From contig OZ251464.1 of the NCBI GenBank assembly GCA_965242595.1, forward strand, positions 1,240,001 to 1,304,000: a DNA stretch of 64,000 nt, given 5' to 3'. The DNA is from SP197 sp965242595. GTDB taxonomy: Bacteria > Pseudomonadota > Alphaproteobacteria > SP197. Under the pieces are notes generated by a model. It was given only the letters and a program-made list of their open reading frames with translations. It was not told where the DNA came from and did not search any database. A program made the position numbers and the translations under genes. This document shows positions 8,016-17,506 of the stretch, one piece after another (position 1 is the stretch's first letter; each line of letters begins with the position of its first letter).

Positions 8016-9113
8016 TCACAGCAGCGCCAGCTGCCCTTCCTGCCGCGGCGGCTTCACGAAGCGCGAGCAATCCAGCGGCCGGCCCCATCCGGGCAGCCCC
8101 AGGCGGCGGACGGCCAGGGCAAAGCGCTTCGCCGTCATCTCGGCGATGGGGCCTTCGCCCTTCATGCGCCGGCCCCATTGGGGGTCGTAGTCGCGCCCGT
8201 TGCGGCAGCTGCGCAGCAGGGCGCGGACGCGGGCGGCGCGCTCGCCGTAATGGGTGTCCAGCCATTCCCAGAACAGCTCCTTCACCTCCCGCGGCAGGCG
8301 CAGCATGGACCAGGCGGCCGTCACCGCCCCGGCGTCGCGGGCGGCCTGCAGCACCGCCTCCATCTCGTCGTCGTTCAGCCCCGGTATCGCCGGCGCGAAC
8401 ATCGCCCCCACCGGCACCCCGGCCCGGGCCAGCGCCTCCATCGCCGCCAGCCGCCGGGCCGGAGTCGGGGCGCGCGGGTCCATGCGCCGCGCCAGATCGC
8501 GCCGCAGGGTGGCGATGGAGATCGAAACCCGCACCAGCCCGGCGCCGGCCATCTCCCCCAGAATGTCGGCGTCGCGGACCACCAGCGCCGATTTGGTGAC
8601 GATGCCCACCGGATGGCGGCATTGCCACAGCACCTCCAGAATGCGCCGGGTGATGCCGAGGCGCCGTTCCACCGGCTGATAGACATCGGTGGCGGTGCCC
8701 AGGGCGATCACGCGCGGGCGATAGCCGGGCCGGGCCAGCTCGCGCCTCAGCAGGCGGTGGGCCTCCGGCTTGGCGAACAGCCTGGTTTCGAAATCCTGCC
8801 CCGGCGACAGGCCCAGCCAGGCATGGGTGGGGCGGGCGAAACAATAGATGCAGCCATGCTCGCAGCCGCGATAGGGGTTGATCGAGCGGTCGAAGGAGAT
8901 ATCGGGGGAATCGTTGCGGGCGATCACGCTGCGGCTGCTGTCCCAGGCGACGCCGGTCTCCAGCCTGGGCAGGTCGTCTTCGACGGTGCCCCAGCCGTCG
9001 TCGAACGCCTCCCGGCTGTGGACCTCGAAGCGGCCGGAACGGTTGCTGATCGCCCCCCGCCCCCGCCGCGCCATGCGCCGTTCCATCCGCCGTTCCGGGC
9101 GCGCGTCGCTCAT
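8016..9113 (-). CDS. Radical SAM protein, PA0069 family (SplB-like)
   Basis: 365 residues. NPYRGCEHGCIYCFARPTHAW contains the CxxxCxxC cluster that binds the radical [4Fe-4S] and SAM, and matches the PA0069/SplB-like group, as do IALGTATDVYQPVERRLGITR and the KSALVVRDADIL strand. The ATG start is chosen for a strong ribosome site (GGAGGGGG) seven bases upstream; the longer in-frame extension overlaps the divergent glycosyltransferase gene. The physiological substrate of the PA0069 family is not established. It stands alone, divergent from 9184. Confidence 0.85.
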   Translation of the reverse strand: MSDARPERRMERRMARRGRGAISNRSGRFEVHSREAFDDGWGTVEDDLPRLETGVAWDSSRSVIARNDSPDISFDRSINPYRGCEHGCIYCFARPTHAWLGLSPGQDFETRLFAKPEAHRLLRRELARPGYRPRVIALGTATDVYQPVERRLGITRRILEVLWQCRHPVGIVTKSALVVRDADILGEMAGAGLVRVSISIATLRRDLARRMDPRAPTPARRLAAMEALARAGVPVGAMFAPAIPGLNDDEMEAVLQAARDAGAVTAAWSMLRLPREVKELFWEWLDTHYGERAARVRALLRSCRNGRDYDPQWGRRMKGEGPIAEMTAKRFALAVRRLGLPGWGRPLDCSRFVKPPRQEGQLALL

Positions 9114-9183
9114 CGCCCCCTCCTTCGTCCCGCCATGATGAGCGAACGATAAGCGAACACGCGCCGGCGCGCAAGCTGCTACG

Positions 9184-9873
9184 ATGGCGGCCATGCCACG
9201 CCTCACCGTCATCGTTCCCACCCTGGATGCCGCCTCCGGCCTGGCGGCCACCCTGGCCTCGCTGCGCGCGGGGCGGGCGCTGGACGTCGATCTGCTGGTG
9301 GTCGATGGCGGCTCGCGCGATGCCACCCACGCCCTGGCGCTGGCCCATGGGGCGCGGCTGCTGGCCTCGCCGCCCGGGCGCGGCCTGCAGCTGGCGGCGG
9401 GCGGGGCGGCGGCAGAGGGCGACTGGCTGCTGTTCCTGCACGCCGACACCCGCCTGCAAGCGGGCTGGGATGCGGCCGCCGCCGCCTTCATGGCGGTTGC
9501 TGCCAATCGCCGCCGGGCGGCCTGTTTTCGCCTGCGCTTCGATCACGATTCGCCCGCCGCCCGGCGGGTGGCGTGGTTCGCGGCCCGGCGCTGCCGCTGG
9601 CTGGGCCTGCCCTATGGCGATCAGGGGCTGCTGCTGGCGCGCGATTTCTACCGCGCCCTGGGCGGCTTCCGCCCGCTGCCGCTGATGGAGGATGTCGATC
9701 TGGTCCGCCGCATCGGCCGCCGCCGCCTGGTCGTGCTGGAATGCGACGCCGTCACCAGCGCCGAACGCTATCGCCGCGCTGGCTATGCGCCGCGCGTGGC
9801 GCGCAATCTGTTGTGCCTGGCCGGCTATATCCTGGGCGTGCCGCCGCGCCTGCTGCTGCGCCTCTATGGCTGA
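9184..9873 (+). CDS. Family 2 glycosyltransferase, TIGR04283-type
   Basis: 229 residues with a GT-A fold. LTVIVPTLDAASGLAATLASL is the nucleotide-binding start, LLVVDGGSRDAT the DGGS motif, LLFLHADTRL the DxD-like site, and PYGDQGLLL and PLMEDVDLVRR the acceptor-side motifs. Database families call this type an 'arsenosugar biosynthesis glycosyltransferase', from linkage with arsenic genes; none of those are seen here. An internal ATG at 9193 is an equally good start. Ten bases separate it from its usual partner gene. Confidence 0.8.
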   Translation: MAAMPRLTVIVPTLDAASGLAATLASLRAGRALDVDLLVVDGGSRDATHALALAHGARLLASPPGRGLQLAAGGAAAEGDWLLFLHADTRLQAGWDAAAAAFMAVAANRRRAACFRLRFDHDSPAARRVAWFAARRCRWLGLPYGDQGLLLARDFYRALGGFRPLPLMEDVDLVRRIGRRRLVVLECDAVTSAERYRRAGYAPRVARNLLCLAGYILGVPPRLLLRLYG

Positions 9874-9882
9874 GGGCGGGTC

Positions 9883-10506
9883 GTGAGGCGGCGCCGCCAC
9901 GCGCTGGCCATGGCGCGCCGTCCCCAGGCGGGCCGGGTCAAGACGCGCCTGGCCGCCGACCTGGGCGAGCGGGTGGCGCTGGCCTGCTATGCCCGCAGCC
10001 TGCGCCGCACCCTGCGTCAGCTGGCCGCCGGCCGCCGCTGGCGGGCGGTGGTGGCGGCAACGCCCGCCGCCGATGCCTGCCGTCGCCGCCGCTGGCTGCG
10101 TTCTCTGCCGGCGCTTCCCCAGGCCCGGGGCGATATCGGGCGCCGCATGCAGGCGGCCATCGATGGCGTGCCGCCCGGCGCCGTGGTGGTGGTGGGCAGC
10201 GATGCCCCCGGCCTGGCGCGGCGCCATATCGCCCGCGCCTTCCGCGCCCTGCGGCGCTGCGATGCCGTTATCGGCCCCGCCGCCGACGGTGGCTTCTGGC
10301 TGCTGGGGGTGGCCGCCTGGCGCCGCCCGGCGCGCCTGTTCGCAGCCGGCATCCGCTGGTCGACGCCCCATGCTCTGGCCGATACCCTGCGCGGCCTGCC
10401 GCCGGACTGGCGCGTCGCCATGCTGGAGGTGCTGGACGACATCGACGATGGCGCCGATTTCCGGCACTGGCGCGCGCGGCGCGGCGGCGAAAGCGAGACC
10501 TTATGA
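9883..10506 (+). CDS. DUF2064/TIGR04282-type glycosyltransferase
   Basis: 207 residues, GTG start. MARRPQAGRVKTRLAADLGE near the N-terminus (preceded by a basic stretch), VVVVGSDAPGL and PAADGGFWLLG are the diagnostic motifs of the DUF2064 nucleotidyltransferase/glycosyltransferase family. These commonly pair with TIGR04283 proteins, as here. The pair probably transfers a sugar to a small acceptor; the label 'arsenosugar' is a family name only. The stop overlaps the start of the MFS gene (ATGA), so the three form an operon. Confidence 0.8.
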   Translation: MRRRRHALAMARRPQAGRVKTRLAADLGERVALACYARSLRRTLRQLAAGRRWRAVVAATPAADACRRRRWLRSLPALPQARGDIGRRMQAAIDGVPPGAVVVVGSDAPGLARRHIARAFRALRRCDAVIGPAADGGFWLLGVAAWRRPARLFAAGIRWSTPHALADTLRGLPPDWRVAMLEVLDDIDDGADFRHWRARRGGESETL

Positions 10507-11771
10507 CCGGCCCCGGCAGCCCCCCGGCCCGCGCAGGCCCCCCCGTTCGCGAAGGCGTGGCCGACAGCCTGGCCGCCTGGCGGGTGGCGCTGGCCTCGCT
10601 GCTGCTGATCGCCTGCGCCATGGGCGTGGTCTATCTGCTGTGGTCGAACGTCAAGACCATCTCCGACGATATGGGCTGGTCCAGGGGCACCACCTCCGCC
10701 GCCTATGCCCTGGAGATGCTGGGCACCGGCATCGGCGGCATCCTGATGGGCCGCCTTGCCGATCGCATCGGCGCGGCCCGGGTGGCGTTCATCGGCGCCC
10801 TGGCCATCGTGGCAGGCGCGCTGCTGCTGACCCAAATCGAAAGCGCCTGGCAGTTCTGCCTGATCTTCGGCCTGGTGATCGGTTTTCTGGGCAATGCCGC
10901 CCTGTTCGCGCCGCTGATCGCCGCCGCCACCCGCTGGTTCGAACGCCATCGCGGCCTTGCCGTGGCGGTGGTGGCGTCGGGCCAGGGGCTGGCGGGGGCC
11001 GTCTGGCCCATGGTGTTCGATCTGCTGATCGCTGCCCATGGCTGGCGCGGGGCGCTGCTGATCTATGGCCTGATCGCCGCCATCGCCATGCCGCCGCTGG
11101 TGCTGCTGCTGCGCGGCCAGCCGCCGGGCTGGGCGGCGTTGCAGGCCAGCCAGCGCGCGCTGGCCGCCGGGCGGCGCTTTGCCGTCGGCCCCGGCAATCT
11201 GCCGCTGGCCCTGCTTTGCGCCGCCATCGTCTGCTGCTGCACCTCCATGTCCATGCCGCTGCTCCACCTCGCCTCCCACGCCCGCGATCTGGGCTACAGC
11301 AGCACCCAGGGCGCCTCCCTGCTGGCCTGGATCATGGCGCTCTCCCTGGTCGGGCGGCTGGGGCTGGGCTATTTCGCCGATCGCATCGGCACCTTTCGGG
11401 CCATGATGTTCGCCTCGGCCGCCCAGGGCGCCGGCGTCTTCCTGATGGCGCCCTTCGATGCCCTGGCGGTGCTCTATGCCGGCGCCACCCTGTTCGGGCT
11501 GGGCTTCGGCGGCCTGGTGCCGATCTATGCCGTGGTGCTGCGCAATGTCTATCCCGCCCACGCCATCGGCTGGCGGGTGGGGGCGATCTTCCTGTTCGGC
11601 GCCCTGGGCATGGCCTTCGGCGGCCAGTTCGCCGGCTCCCTGTTCGATTGGACCGCAACCTATCGCTGGGCCTTCCTGGCCGGGGCCGCCTTCAACGCCG
11701 TCAATCTGCTGCTGCTGGCGACGGTGCGGACGGTGGCCCGCCATCCGCTTCCGGCCGCGCCCGGCCCATGA
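10503..11771 (+). CDS. MFS transporter
   Basis: 422 residues with about twelve hydrophobic segments. MGRLADRIGAARVAF is the loop 2-3 signature and GYFADRIGTFRAM the equivalent in the second half. The central loop is basic. The profile resembles monocarboxylate/oxalate-type MFS carriers (WSRGTTSAAYA in the first loop), but the substrate cannot be assigned. It overlaps the glycosyltransferase gene by four bases and is translated with it. After the stop there are ~140 bp without a gene before the next operon. Confidence 0.85.
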   Translation: MTGPGSPPARAGPPVREGVADSLAAWRVALASLLLIACAMGVVYLLWSNVKTISDDMGWSRGTTSAAYALEMLGTGIGGILMGRLADRIGAARVAFIGALAIVAGALLLTQIESAWQFCLIFGLVIGFLGNAALFAPLIAAATRWFERHRGLAVAVVASGQGLAGAVWPMVFDLLIAAHGWRGALLIYGLIAAIAMPPLVLLLRGQPPGWAALQASQRALAAGRRFAVGPGNLPLALLCAAIVCCCTSMSMPLLHLASHARDLGYSSTQGASLLAWIMALSLVGRLGLGYFADRIGTFRAMMFASAAQGAGVFLMAPFDALAVLYAGATLFGLGFGGLVPIYAVVLRNVYPAHAIGWRVGAIFLFGALGMAFGGQFAGSLFDWTATYRWAFLAGAAFNAVNLLLLATVRTVARHPLPAAPGP

Positions 11772-11912
11772 CGTCTCCTGGCCTCCCTGGCCCATGACTT
11801 CGTTCCGGTCTGGTGCCACACTTGGCGGCGGCGCCGGGTGCTAATCCGGATGCCAAGTCCGGGGCTTTGCGATGGCCGCAACGGCCCGGCCCAAAGGGAG
11901 GAACGATCCCAG

Positions 11913-12908
11913 ATGAACATGAGAAAGCTTGCCCTGGGCGCGGTGGCCGGCGTTGCCGCGCTCGTCTCGGCTTCTGCCGCATCGCTGGCCAGCCATGTGG
12001 ACGACGGCGTCCTCATCGTCGCCTATTTCCTGGAATGGCCCACCGCCAACCAGGTCGCCCAGGTCGAGAAGACCTATGACGATGCCCTGGGCCTGGAGGT
12101 CGAGTGGCGCGCCTTCGGCAATGGCAACGAAATGACCCAGGCCATGGTCTCCGGCGATGTCGATATCGCCTACAGCCAGGGCTTCGTGCCCTTCGTGGTC
12201 GGCGTCTCCAACGGCGCGCCGCTCAAGCTGGTGGGCATCGCCGTCACCTATGCCGAAAACGACCTCTGCATCGTGCGCGACGATGCCGGCATCGCCCAGG
12301 CCAATGCCAGCGAGCTGGAGGGCATGAAGGTGGCCACGCCCATCGGCAACGTCACCCATTACAAGCTGCTGCGCACCCTGGACCATCTGGGCGTCGATGC
12401 CTCCAAGGTGGAGCTGGTGCAGATGAACCCGGCCGATGCCGCCGTCGCGCTGATCCGCAACGACGTCGTCATGGCCTGCGCCTTCGGCGGCGCCCTGGAC
12501 CGCATGAAGACGGTGGGTTCGCCGCTGATGACCGGGGCCGAACAGGAAGCGGCCGGCATCAACACCTTCGATGTGGTGACGGTCACCGAAAGCTTCGCCA
12601 GCGAGCATCCCGACCTGGTCCGCACCTTCATGCGGGTGACGGAAGAGGCCAACATCGCCTATATGGCCGATCCCGACGCCGCCATGTCCACCATCGCCGG
12701 GGCCGCCGGCATGGATATGGACGCCACCGCCGGCATGATGGCCAATTTCGGTTTCCCCAGCGCCGCCGATCAGCGCGGCCCCAACTGGCTGGGCGGGGGC
12801 GTGCAGGCCATGACCAAGGGCGTCGCCGACGTCATGGTCCAGGCCGGCAACATGGAAACCGCGCTGGACGATTATTCGCCTTTCGTGGACGACGGTTATC
12901 TGCCATGA
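11913..12908 (+). CDS. ABC transporter substrate-binding protein, taurine/nitrate type
   Basis: 331 residues. A signal peptide (MRKLALGAVAGVAALVSASAAS) is followed by a SsuA/TauA-like periplasmic binding fold: VAYFLEWPTANQVAQVEKTY, GNGNEMTQAMVSGDVDIAYS, and LKLVGIAVTYAENDLCIV. The first ATG of two (11913, 11919) is used; GGGAGG lies 13-18 bases upstream. It heads a binding protein-ATPase-permease operon, expected to import a small organosulfonate or amine. Taurine is a family-level suggestion only, as no sulfonate catabolism genes are adjacent. Confidence 0.85.
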   Translation: MNMRKLALGAVAGVAALVSASAASLASHVDDGVLIVAYFLEWPTANQVAQVEKTYDDALGLEVEWRAFGNGNEMTQAMVSGDVDIAYSQGFVPFVVGVSNGAPLKLVGIAVTYAENDLCIVRDDAGIAQANASELEGMKVATPIGNVTHYKLLRTLDHLGVDASKVELVQMNPADAAVALIRNDVVMACAFGGALDRMKTVGSPLMTGAEQEAAGINTFDVVTVTESFASEHPDLVRTFMRVTEEANIAYMADPDAAMSTIAGAAGMDMDATAGMMANFGFPSAADQRGPNWLGGGVQAMTKGVADVMVQAGNMETALDDYSPFVDDGYLP

Positions 12909-12980
12909 TGCCGTGATGGGCCAAGCGGGTGGCGGGCATTCCGCCACCCGCCTTGCGCCGCCGGGTGCCGGGGGGCCGCC

Positions 12981-13796
12981 ATGCCGGGCATAGAGATCGA
13001 CCATGTCTCCATGGTCTATACGCTTTCGGGCGGTGGCAAGGTCCATGCCCTGAACGATGTCTCGCTTGCCATAGAGCAGGGCGAGATGCTTTCCATTCTG
13101 GGGCCGTCGGGCTGCGGCAAGACCACCTTGCTGAACATCGTCGCCGGCTTCCTCTCGCCCACCGAGGGCCAGGTGCGCCTGGGCGATCACATCGTCCGGG
13201 GGCCGGACGCCGAACGCGGCATGGTGTTCCAGCAGGGCGCCCTGTTCGAATGGCTCACCGTCGCCCGCAATGTCGCCTTCGGCCCCAGCATGGCCGGGCG
13301 CCCCCGCGCCGAGACGGCCGCGAAGGTGGAGCATCTGCTGGATACGGTGGGGCTGGCCGGTTTCGGCGACAAGCCGGTCTATCAGCTCTCCGGCGGGATG
13401 CAGCAGCGTGTGGCCCTGGCCCGCTGCCTCGCCAACGACCCCGACGTCATCCTGATGGACGAGCCGCTGGGCGCCCTGGACGCGCTGACGCGCGAAAAGA
13501 TGCAGGGCCTGGTGCTGAAGCTGTGGAAGGAAACCGGCAAGACCATCCTGCTGATCACCCATTCCGTCGAAGAGGCGCTGTTCCTGGGCGAGCGGCTGAT
13601 CGTCATGGCGCCCCGCCCGGGACGCATCGAAAAGGAATTCCGCCTGCCCTTCGCCGATGCCGCCCTCGACCGGCCGGCCCGCGAAGTGAAGGCGGATGCC
13701 CGCTTCGTCTCCACCCGCGAGGAAATCCTCTCCATGATCTGGAGCATGGAGGAAGAGATCATGGGCCGGGGCGAAGGCCAGGAGGGCCAGACATGA
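12981..13796 (+). CDS. ABC transporter ATP-binding protein, taurine/nitrate type
   Basis: 271-residue ATPase. Walker A is GPSGCGKTT, the Q-loop is VFQQGALFEW, the signature LSGGMQQR, Walker B VILMDEPLGALD, and the switch His is in LLITHS. The VEEALFLGERLIVMAPRPGRI stretch is typical of the NitT/TauT importers. It lies 72 bp after the binding protein and overlaps the permease gene by four bases (ATGA). Confidence 0.93.
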   Translation: MPGIEIDHVSMVYTLSGGGKVHALNDVSLAIEQGEMLSILGPSGCGKTTLLNIVAGFLSPTEGQVRLGDHIVRGPDAERGMVFQQGALFEWLTVARNVAFGPSMAGRPRAETAAKVEHLLDTVGLAGFGDKPVYQLSGGMQQRVALARCLANDPDVILMDEPLGALDALTREKMQGLVLKLWKETGKTILLITHSVEEALFLGERLIVMAPRPGRIEKEFRLPFADAALDRPAREVKADARFVSTREEILSMIWSMEEEIMGRGEGQEGQT

Positions 13797-14743
13797 ACGG
13801 CGACAAACCGTCCGACGGCGGCACCATGCCGAACGGCGCGCCGGAGCGGGGCCGGGCGCCCGACCGCCACAAGCTGCCCCCGGGCGACGCCAAGCCGGGC
13901 GAGCTCTGGGTCTGGCTCGGCCTTTCCGACAACGCCTTCACCCGCCAGAAAACCGTGAAATTCGGCGATGCCGCCGCCGTCAATTCGGGCCGCTTCTATT
14001 CCCTGCTATGCGTCGTGGTGCTGTTCGCCCTGTGGCTGGCGTCGTCCGTGGGCGGCTGGGTGGAGCCCTTCTTCTGGCCCACCATCGAGGGCACCTGGGA
14101 TCGGCTGCTGAAGATCGCCAGCGAAGGCTTCCGCAATGTCGCCCTGCTGGATCATGTCGGCATCAGCGTCTATCGCGTGCTGTCCGGCGTCTTCTGGGGC
14201 ACCCTGGTCGGCGTGCCGCTGGGCTTTGCCATGGGGCTTTCCTCCATCGGGCGCGGCCTGTTCGATCCCATCGTGGAATTCATGCGCCCGATCCCGCCAC
14301 TGGCCCTGATCCCGCTGATCATCCTGTGGTTCGGCATCGGCGAGTTCGCCAAAATCTTCCTGCTGTTCCTGGCCTCGCTGTTCATCATGACCATCGCCGC
14401 CCGCTCCGGCGTCTCCAGCGTCCGCATCTCCAAGGTCCATGCCGCCTATTCCCTGGGCGCCTCGAAGCTGCAGATCCTGCGCCATGTCATCCTGCCCAAC
14501 ACCCTGCCGGAAATCTTCACCGGCCTGCGCACCTCCATGGGCGTGTGCTGGGGCACCGTGGTCGCCGCCGAGCTGGTCGCCGCCGAACGCGGCCTGGGCT
14601 CGATGATCATGATCGCCAAAAACTTCCTTCAGACCGACACGGTGGTCATCGGCATCATCATCATCGGCCTGATCGGCTATGCCATCGAACTGCTGATGCG
14701 CGCCCTGGAACGCTGGCTGGTCCCCTGGAAGGGCAAGGGCTGA
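13793..14743 (+). CDS. ABC transporter permease, taurine/nitrate type
   Basis: 316-residue inner-membrane permease of the BPD_transp_1 family. The coupling-loop motif AAYSLGASKLQILRHVILPNTLPEIFTGLRT is evident, and about six transmembrane segments follow residue 65. The N-terminal ~60 residues are hydrophilic and Pro/Gly-rich (KLPPGDAKPGELWVWLGLSDN), longer than in E. coli TauC. It starts inside the ATPase stop (ATGA). Between its end and the convergent gene at 14773 lies a short palindrome (AGGCGC-TG-GCGCCT) that might stop transcription. Confidence 0.9.
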   Translation: MNGDKPSDGGTMPNGAPERGRAPDRHKLPPGDAKPGELWVWLGLSDNAFTRQKTVKFGDAAAVNSGRFYSLLCVVVLFALWLASSVGGWVEPFFWPTIEGTWDRLLKIASEGFRNVALLDHVGISVYRVLSGVFWGTLVGVPLGFAMGLSSIGRGLFDPIVEFMRPIPPLALIPLIILWFGIGEFAKIFLLFLASLFIMTIAARSGVSSVRISKVHAAYSLGASKLQILRHVILPNTLPEIFTGLRTSMGVCWGTVVAAELVAAERGLGSMIMIAKNFLQTDTVVIGIIIIGLIGYAIELLMRALERWLVPWKGKG

Positions 14744-14773
14744 GCTCCCGACATCCCCCAGGCGCTGGCGCCT

Positions 14774-15613
14774 TCACGCCCCCAGCGGCGCGCCATCGGC
14801 CAGGCGGCGGAACCAGCGCAGGGGCCGGCGCGGGGCGGCGCCATCCACATTGGGGGCGCCCAGCCCGGCCGCCAGGTCGTCCTCATCGACGCTGCGGGTC
14901 TCGATGCTGTAGCGCATCCATGGGCCGCGATTGGGCACGCTGGCGTGAAGATGGGCGCCGGAAAAGGCGGCCATGGTGCCGGGCGGGATCAGCAGCGGCT
15001 GCGGCGGCCCCAGCCGTTCCGGCGCCCGCGCCAGTGGCAGCGGCGGATAGCCTCGCTCGCCGCGCCGGCGGCTTTGCAGCAGCGCCTCCAGATCCCAGCC
15101 GGCGCTGTCGTTGGCCACCGCCCGGTCGAACAGCTCCGGCCACAGCGCCACCGTGCGCCCCGCATCCAGCGCGAACACCGGCGCCCACCAGTTCACCTGC
15201 GGCGCCAGATTGGAACCCCAGCTGTCGCGATGGGCGGCCAGCGTCATGCGCGCGCGGCGGTCGCGCCCGTCGTCGCCGCTCTGGATGCGCAGCCGCAGCC
15301 GGTCGCGATAGGTGACGCCAGGATCGTTGCCCAGCGCCGCCAGGGCATCGTCCAGCAGCCGGTTCCACTCCGCATCCCGCAGCGCGCGCCCTGTCAGCGC
15401 GTCGCAGCGCCGGGCCAGCTCGTCCGCTGGCAGCCATCGGGCGGCTTCCAGCGGCGGGTGGGGCGCCATGGCTGCGGCGATGGCCGCGGCGATGGCCTCG
15501 ATCAGCGCCGCCACCTCCGCCACCTCGTCGAAGCGCAGCAGGCAGCCGCCATAAAGGGCGTGCCGTCCGGCCGCATCCAGGCGGCGGCAGCGGTGCAGCG
15601 TCAGGCCGCTCAC
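14774..15613 (-). CDS. Possible Fe(II)/2-oxoglutarate-dependent oxygenase-like protein
   Basis: 279 residues, not confidently assigned. LAAHRDSWGSNL provides an H-x-D pair. About 110 residues later GAHLHASVPNRGPWMRYSIETR gives a His and an Arg with the spacing expected for the Fe(II) and 2-oxoglutarate ligands of phytanoyl-CoA-hydroxylase-like enzymes. The jelly-roll assignment is inference from this pattern alone. The GTG start overlaps the stop of the acyl-CoA synthetase gene (GTGA), so the two are translationally coupled. The product may act on an acyl substrate activated by that enzyme. Confidence 0.5.
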   Translation of the reverse strand: MSGLTLHRCRRLDAAGRHALYGGCLLRFDEVAEVAALIEAIAAAIAAAMAPHPPLEAARWLPADELARRCDALTGRALRDAEWNRLLDDALAALGNDPGVTYRDRLRLRIQSGDDGRDRRARMTLAAHRDSWGSNLAPQVNWWAPVFALDAGRTVALWPELFDRAVANDSAGWDLEALLQSRRRGERGYPPLPLARAPERLGPPQPLLIPPGTMAAFSGAHLHASVPNRGPWMRYSIETRSVDEDDLAAGLGAPNVDGAAPRRPLRWFRRLADGAPLGA

Positions 15614-17226
15614 GGCCGCTCCGCCCCGACGCCCGGCGCTGCCTCGCGCCCCTGCGACAGCTGGGCCTGGCGCAATTCGCGGCGCAGCACCTTGCCGACG
15701 CCAGAGCGGGGAAACTCGGCCACGAAGCGCAGGGATTTCGGCACCTTGTAGGCCGCCAGCCGCGCCCGGCAATGGCGCAGCAGCTCTGCGCCCAGCTCCT
15801 CGCCGCCCAGCTCCTCGTCGCCCGCTCCCGCCTCGCCGCCGCGAAGCCGCACCAGCGCCACCACTTCCTCGCCCCAACGCTGGCTGGGCGCGCCGATGCA
15901 CACCGCCTCGGCCACGGCGGGATGGTCGTTCAGCACCCGCTCGATCTCGGCCGGATAGATGTTGACGCCGCCGGAGATCACGGTGTCGGCGCTGCGCCCG
16001 GTGAGATAGAGGTAGCCATCCGCGTCCATCCAGCCCAGATCGCCCATGCTGTGCCAGTCGCTGTGTCCCGGCAGGCGCGCGGCGGCCGTCTTCTCCGGCG
16101 CTTTGAAATAGACGAAGCGCTCGGATTCGCCGGCCCGCTGATAGACCTTGCCGATTGCGCCCGCCGGGCAGCGCCTGCCGTCGTCGTCGAAGATCGCCAC
16201 CTCGCCGCCGGCCACCGCCCGCCCCACGCTGCCCTTGCGCCTTTCCCAGTCCCGGGGGGTGGAAAACACCAGCGCGCCCTCGGTGCCGCCGAAAAACTCA
16301 TGCAGAATCGGCCCCAGCCAGGCGATGGCGCGCTCTTTCAGCGCCACGGGGCAGGGGGCGGAGCCGTGCAGCAGCCAGCGCAGCGACGACAGGTCGTAGC
16401 TTTCCCGCACCTTCGCCGGCAATTCCAGCAGACGCTGAAGCATCGCCGGCACCACATGGCTGTGGCTGATGCGGTGGCGGGCGATCGCCGCCAGAAAGCC
16501 CTCGGCGTCGAAGCGCGCCATCGTCGCCATGCCCATGCCGTTGTTCAGCGCCCAGGCCAGGTTCAGGTTCAGCGGCGCGGCATGGTAGAGCGGGCTGGGA
16601 TTCAGCAGCAGATCGCCCTGCCGCAGCTGCGCCGAAGCGGTCAGCGCCGCCAGCAGCGGCACCTTGCGCCGGCCCAGAAACTTCACCCCCTTCGGGCGCC
16701 CGGTGGTGCCGGAGGTATAAAGCATGCGCTCGCCCGCCACCGGATCGCCGATATCGTCCCCCGCCTCGTCCGCCAGGGCATCGTCCCAGCCCTGGAAATC
16801 CGCCAGCGCCCCGCCCACGGCCAGCCCGTGCTCCACGCCGGGAAGGCGCCGCGCCGCGCCGGCCGCCGCCGGGAAGGCGGCATCGGCGATCACCGCCCGC
16901 GCCTCGCAATCCGCCACGATATAAGCCACCTCGTCGGGCATCAGGTGCCAATCGACCGGCGTCAGGCGCAGCCCGCAGCGCATGGCGGCCGCATAGGCTT
17001 CGGCGAATTGGGGCCGGTTGCCGCATAGCAGCGCCAGCCCGTCGCCGGCGCCCAGCCCGGCCCGGCGCAGATGGCGCGCCAGCCGGTTGGCGTTGGCGTT
17101 GAGTTCGCCAAAGCTGCGGCTGCCGGTGGGCGAGAGAATGGCGGGCCGCTGCGGGTGGTCCCGCGCCACCACGGCCACCGCCATGCCCAGGGGCCGGGCC
17201 TGTTCGATGGTCAGCGCCGTCGTCAC
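15610..17226 (-). CDS. Acyl-CoA synthetase (AMP-forming, ANL superfamily)
   Basis: 538 residues. The P-loop is MLYTSGTTGRPKGV; ILHEFFGGTEGAL, MGDLGWMDADGYLYLTGR and VISGGVNIYPAEIE are the A5-A8 motifs. The catalytic lysine region is RSGVGKVLRRELR. It activates a carboxylic acid, probably a medium or long acyl chain, to its CoA ester. The GTG start at 17226 is preferred because the upstream frame has no family residues; an ATG at 17253 is possible, and neither has a strong ribosome site. It overlaps the downstream putative oxygenase gene by four bases. Confidence 0.88.
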   Translation of the reverse strand: MTTALTIEQARPLGMAVAVVARDHPQRPAILSPTGSRSFGELNANANRLARHLRRAGLGAGDGLALLCGNRPQFAEAYAAAMRCGLRLTPVDWHLMPDEVAYIVADCEARAVIADAAFPAAAGAARRLPGVEHGLAVGGALADFQGWDDALADEAGDDIGDPVAGERMLYTSGTTGRPKGVKFLGRRKVPLLAALTASAQLRQGDLLLNPSPLYHAAPLNLNLAWALNNGMGMATMARFDAEGFLAAIARHRISHSHVVPAMLQRLLELPAKVRESYDLSSLRWLLHGSAPCPVALKERAIAWLGPILHEFFGGTEGALVFSTPRDWERRKGSVGRAVAGGEVAIFDDDGRRCPAGAIGKVYQRAGESERFVYFKAPEKTAAARLPGHSDWHSMGDLGWMDADGYLYLTGRSADTVISGGVNIYPAEIERVLNDHPAVAEAVCIGAPSQRWGEEVVALVRLRGGEAGAGDEELGGEELGAELLRHCRARLAAYKVPKSLRFVAEFPRSGVGKVLRRELRQAQLSQGREAAPGVGAERP

Positions 17227-17506
17227 GGCACGCCAGGCGAGCCGCCCGGCCATGCCGCCAGCGCCATGGCGGCAGCGGCCCGGGCGGCCATCTCCTGGAA
17301 GGCGGGGCAGGCGAGCTCGGTCATGGCGATGGCTGCCGAAGCGACGGGCAGGCGGGAACACCGGCAAAATAGGCCGCCCGACATGGCGCGACAAGCGCGG
17401 CACCGCATATGGGGCGGCCTGCCGCGGGCCAGCCGCAGGGTCCAGGCTCGGGCGGCCGGGGCGCCATTCGATGGAGGCGTGGAGCGACGAAGGTGTTGGC
17501 CGGCGG

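Noticed and set aside
9184..10506. Arsenosugar biosynthesis cluster
   Set aside because: The family names suggest it, but no arsM, arsS-type radical SAM or ars regulator is nearby; the adjacent radical SAM gene belongs to the PA0069 group.
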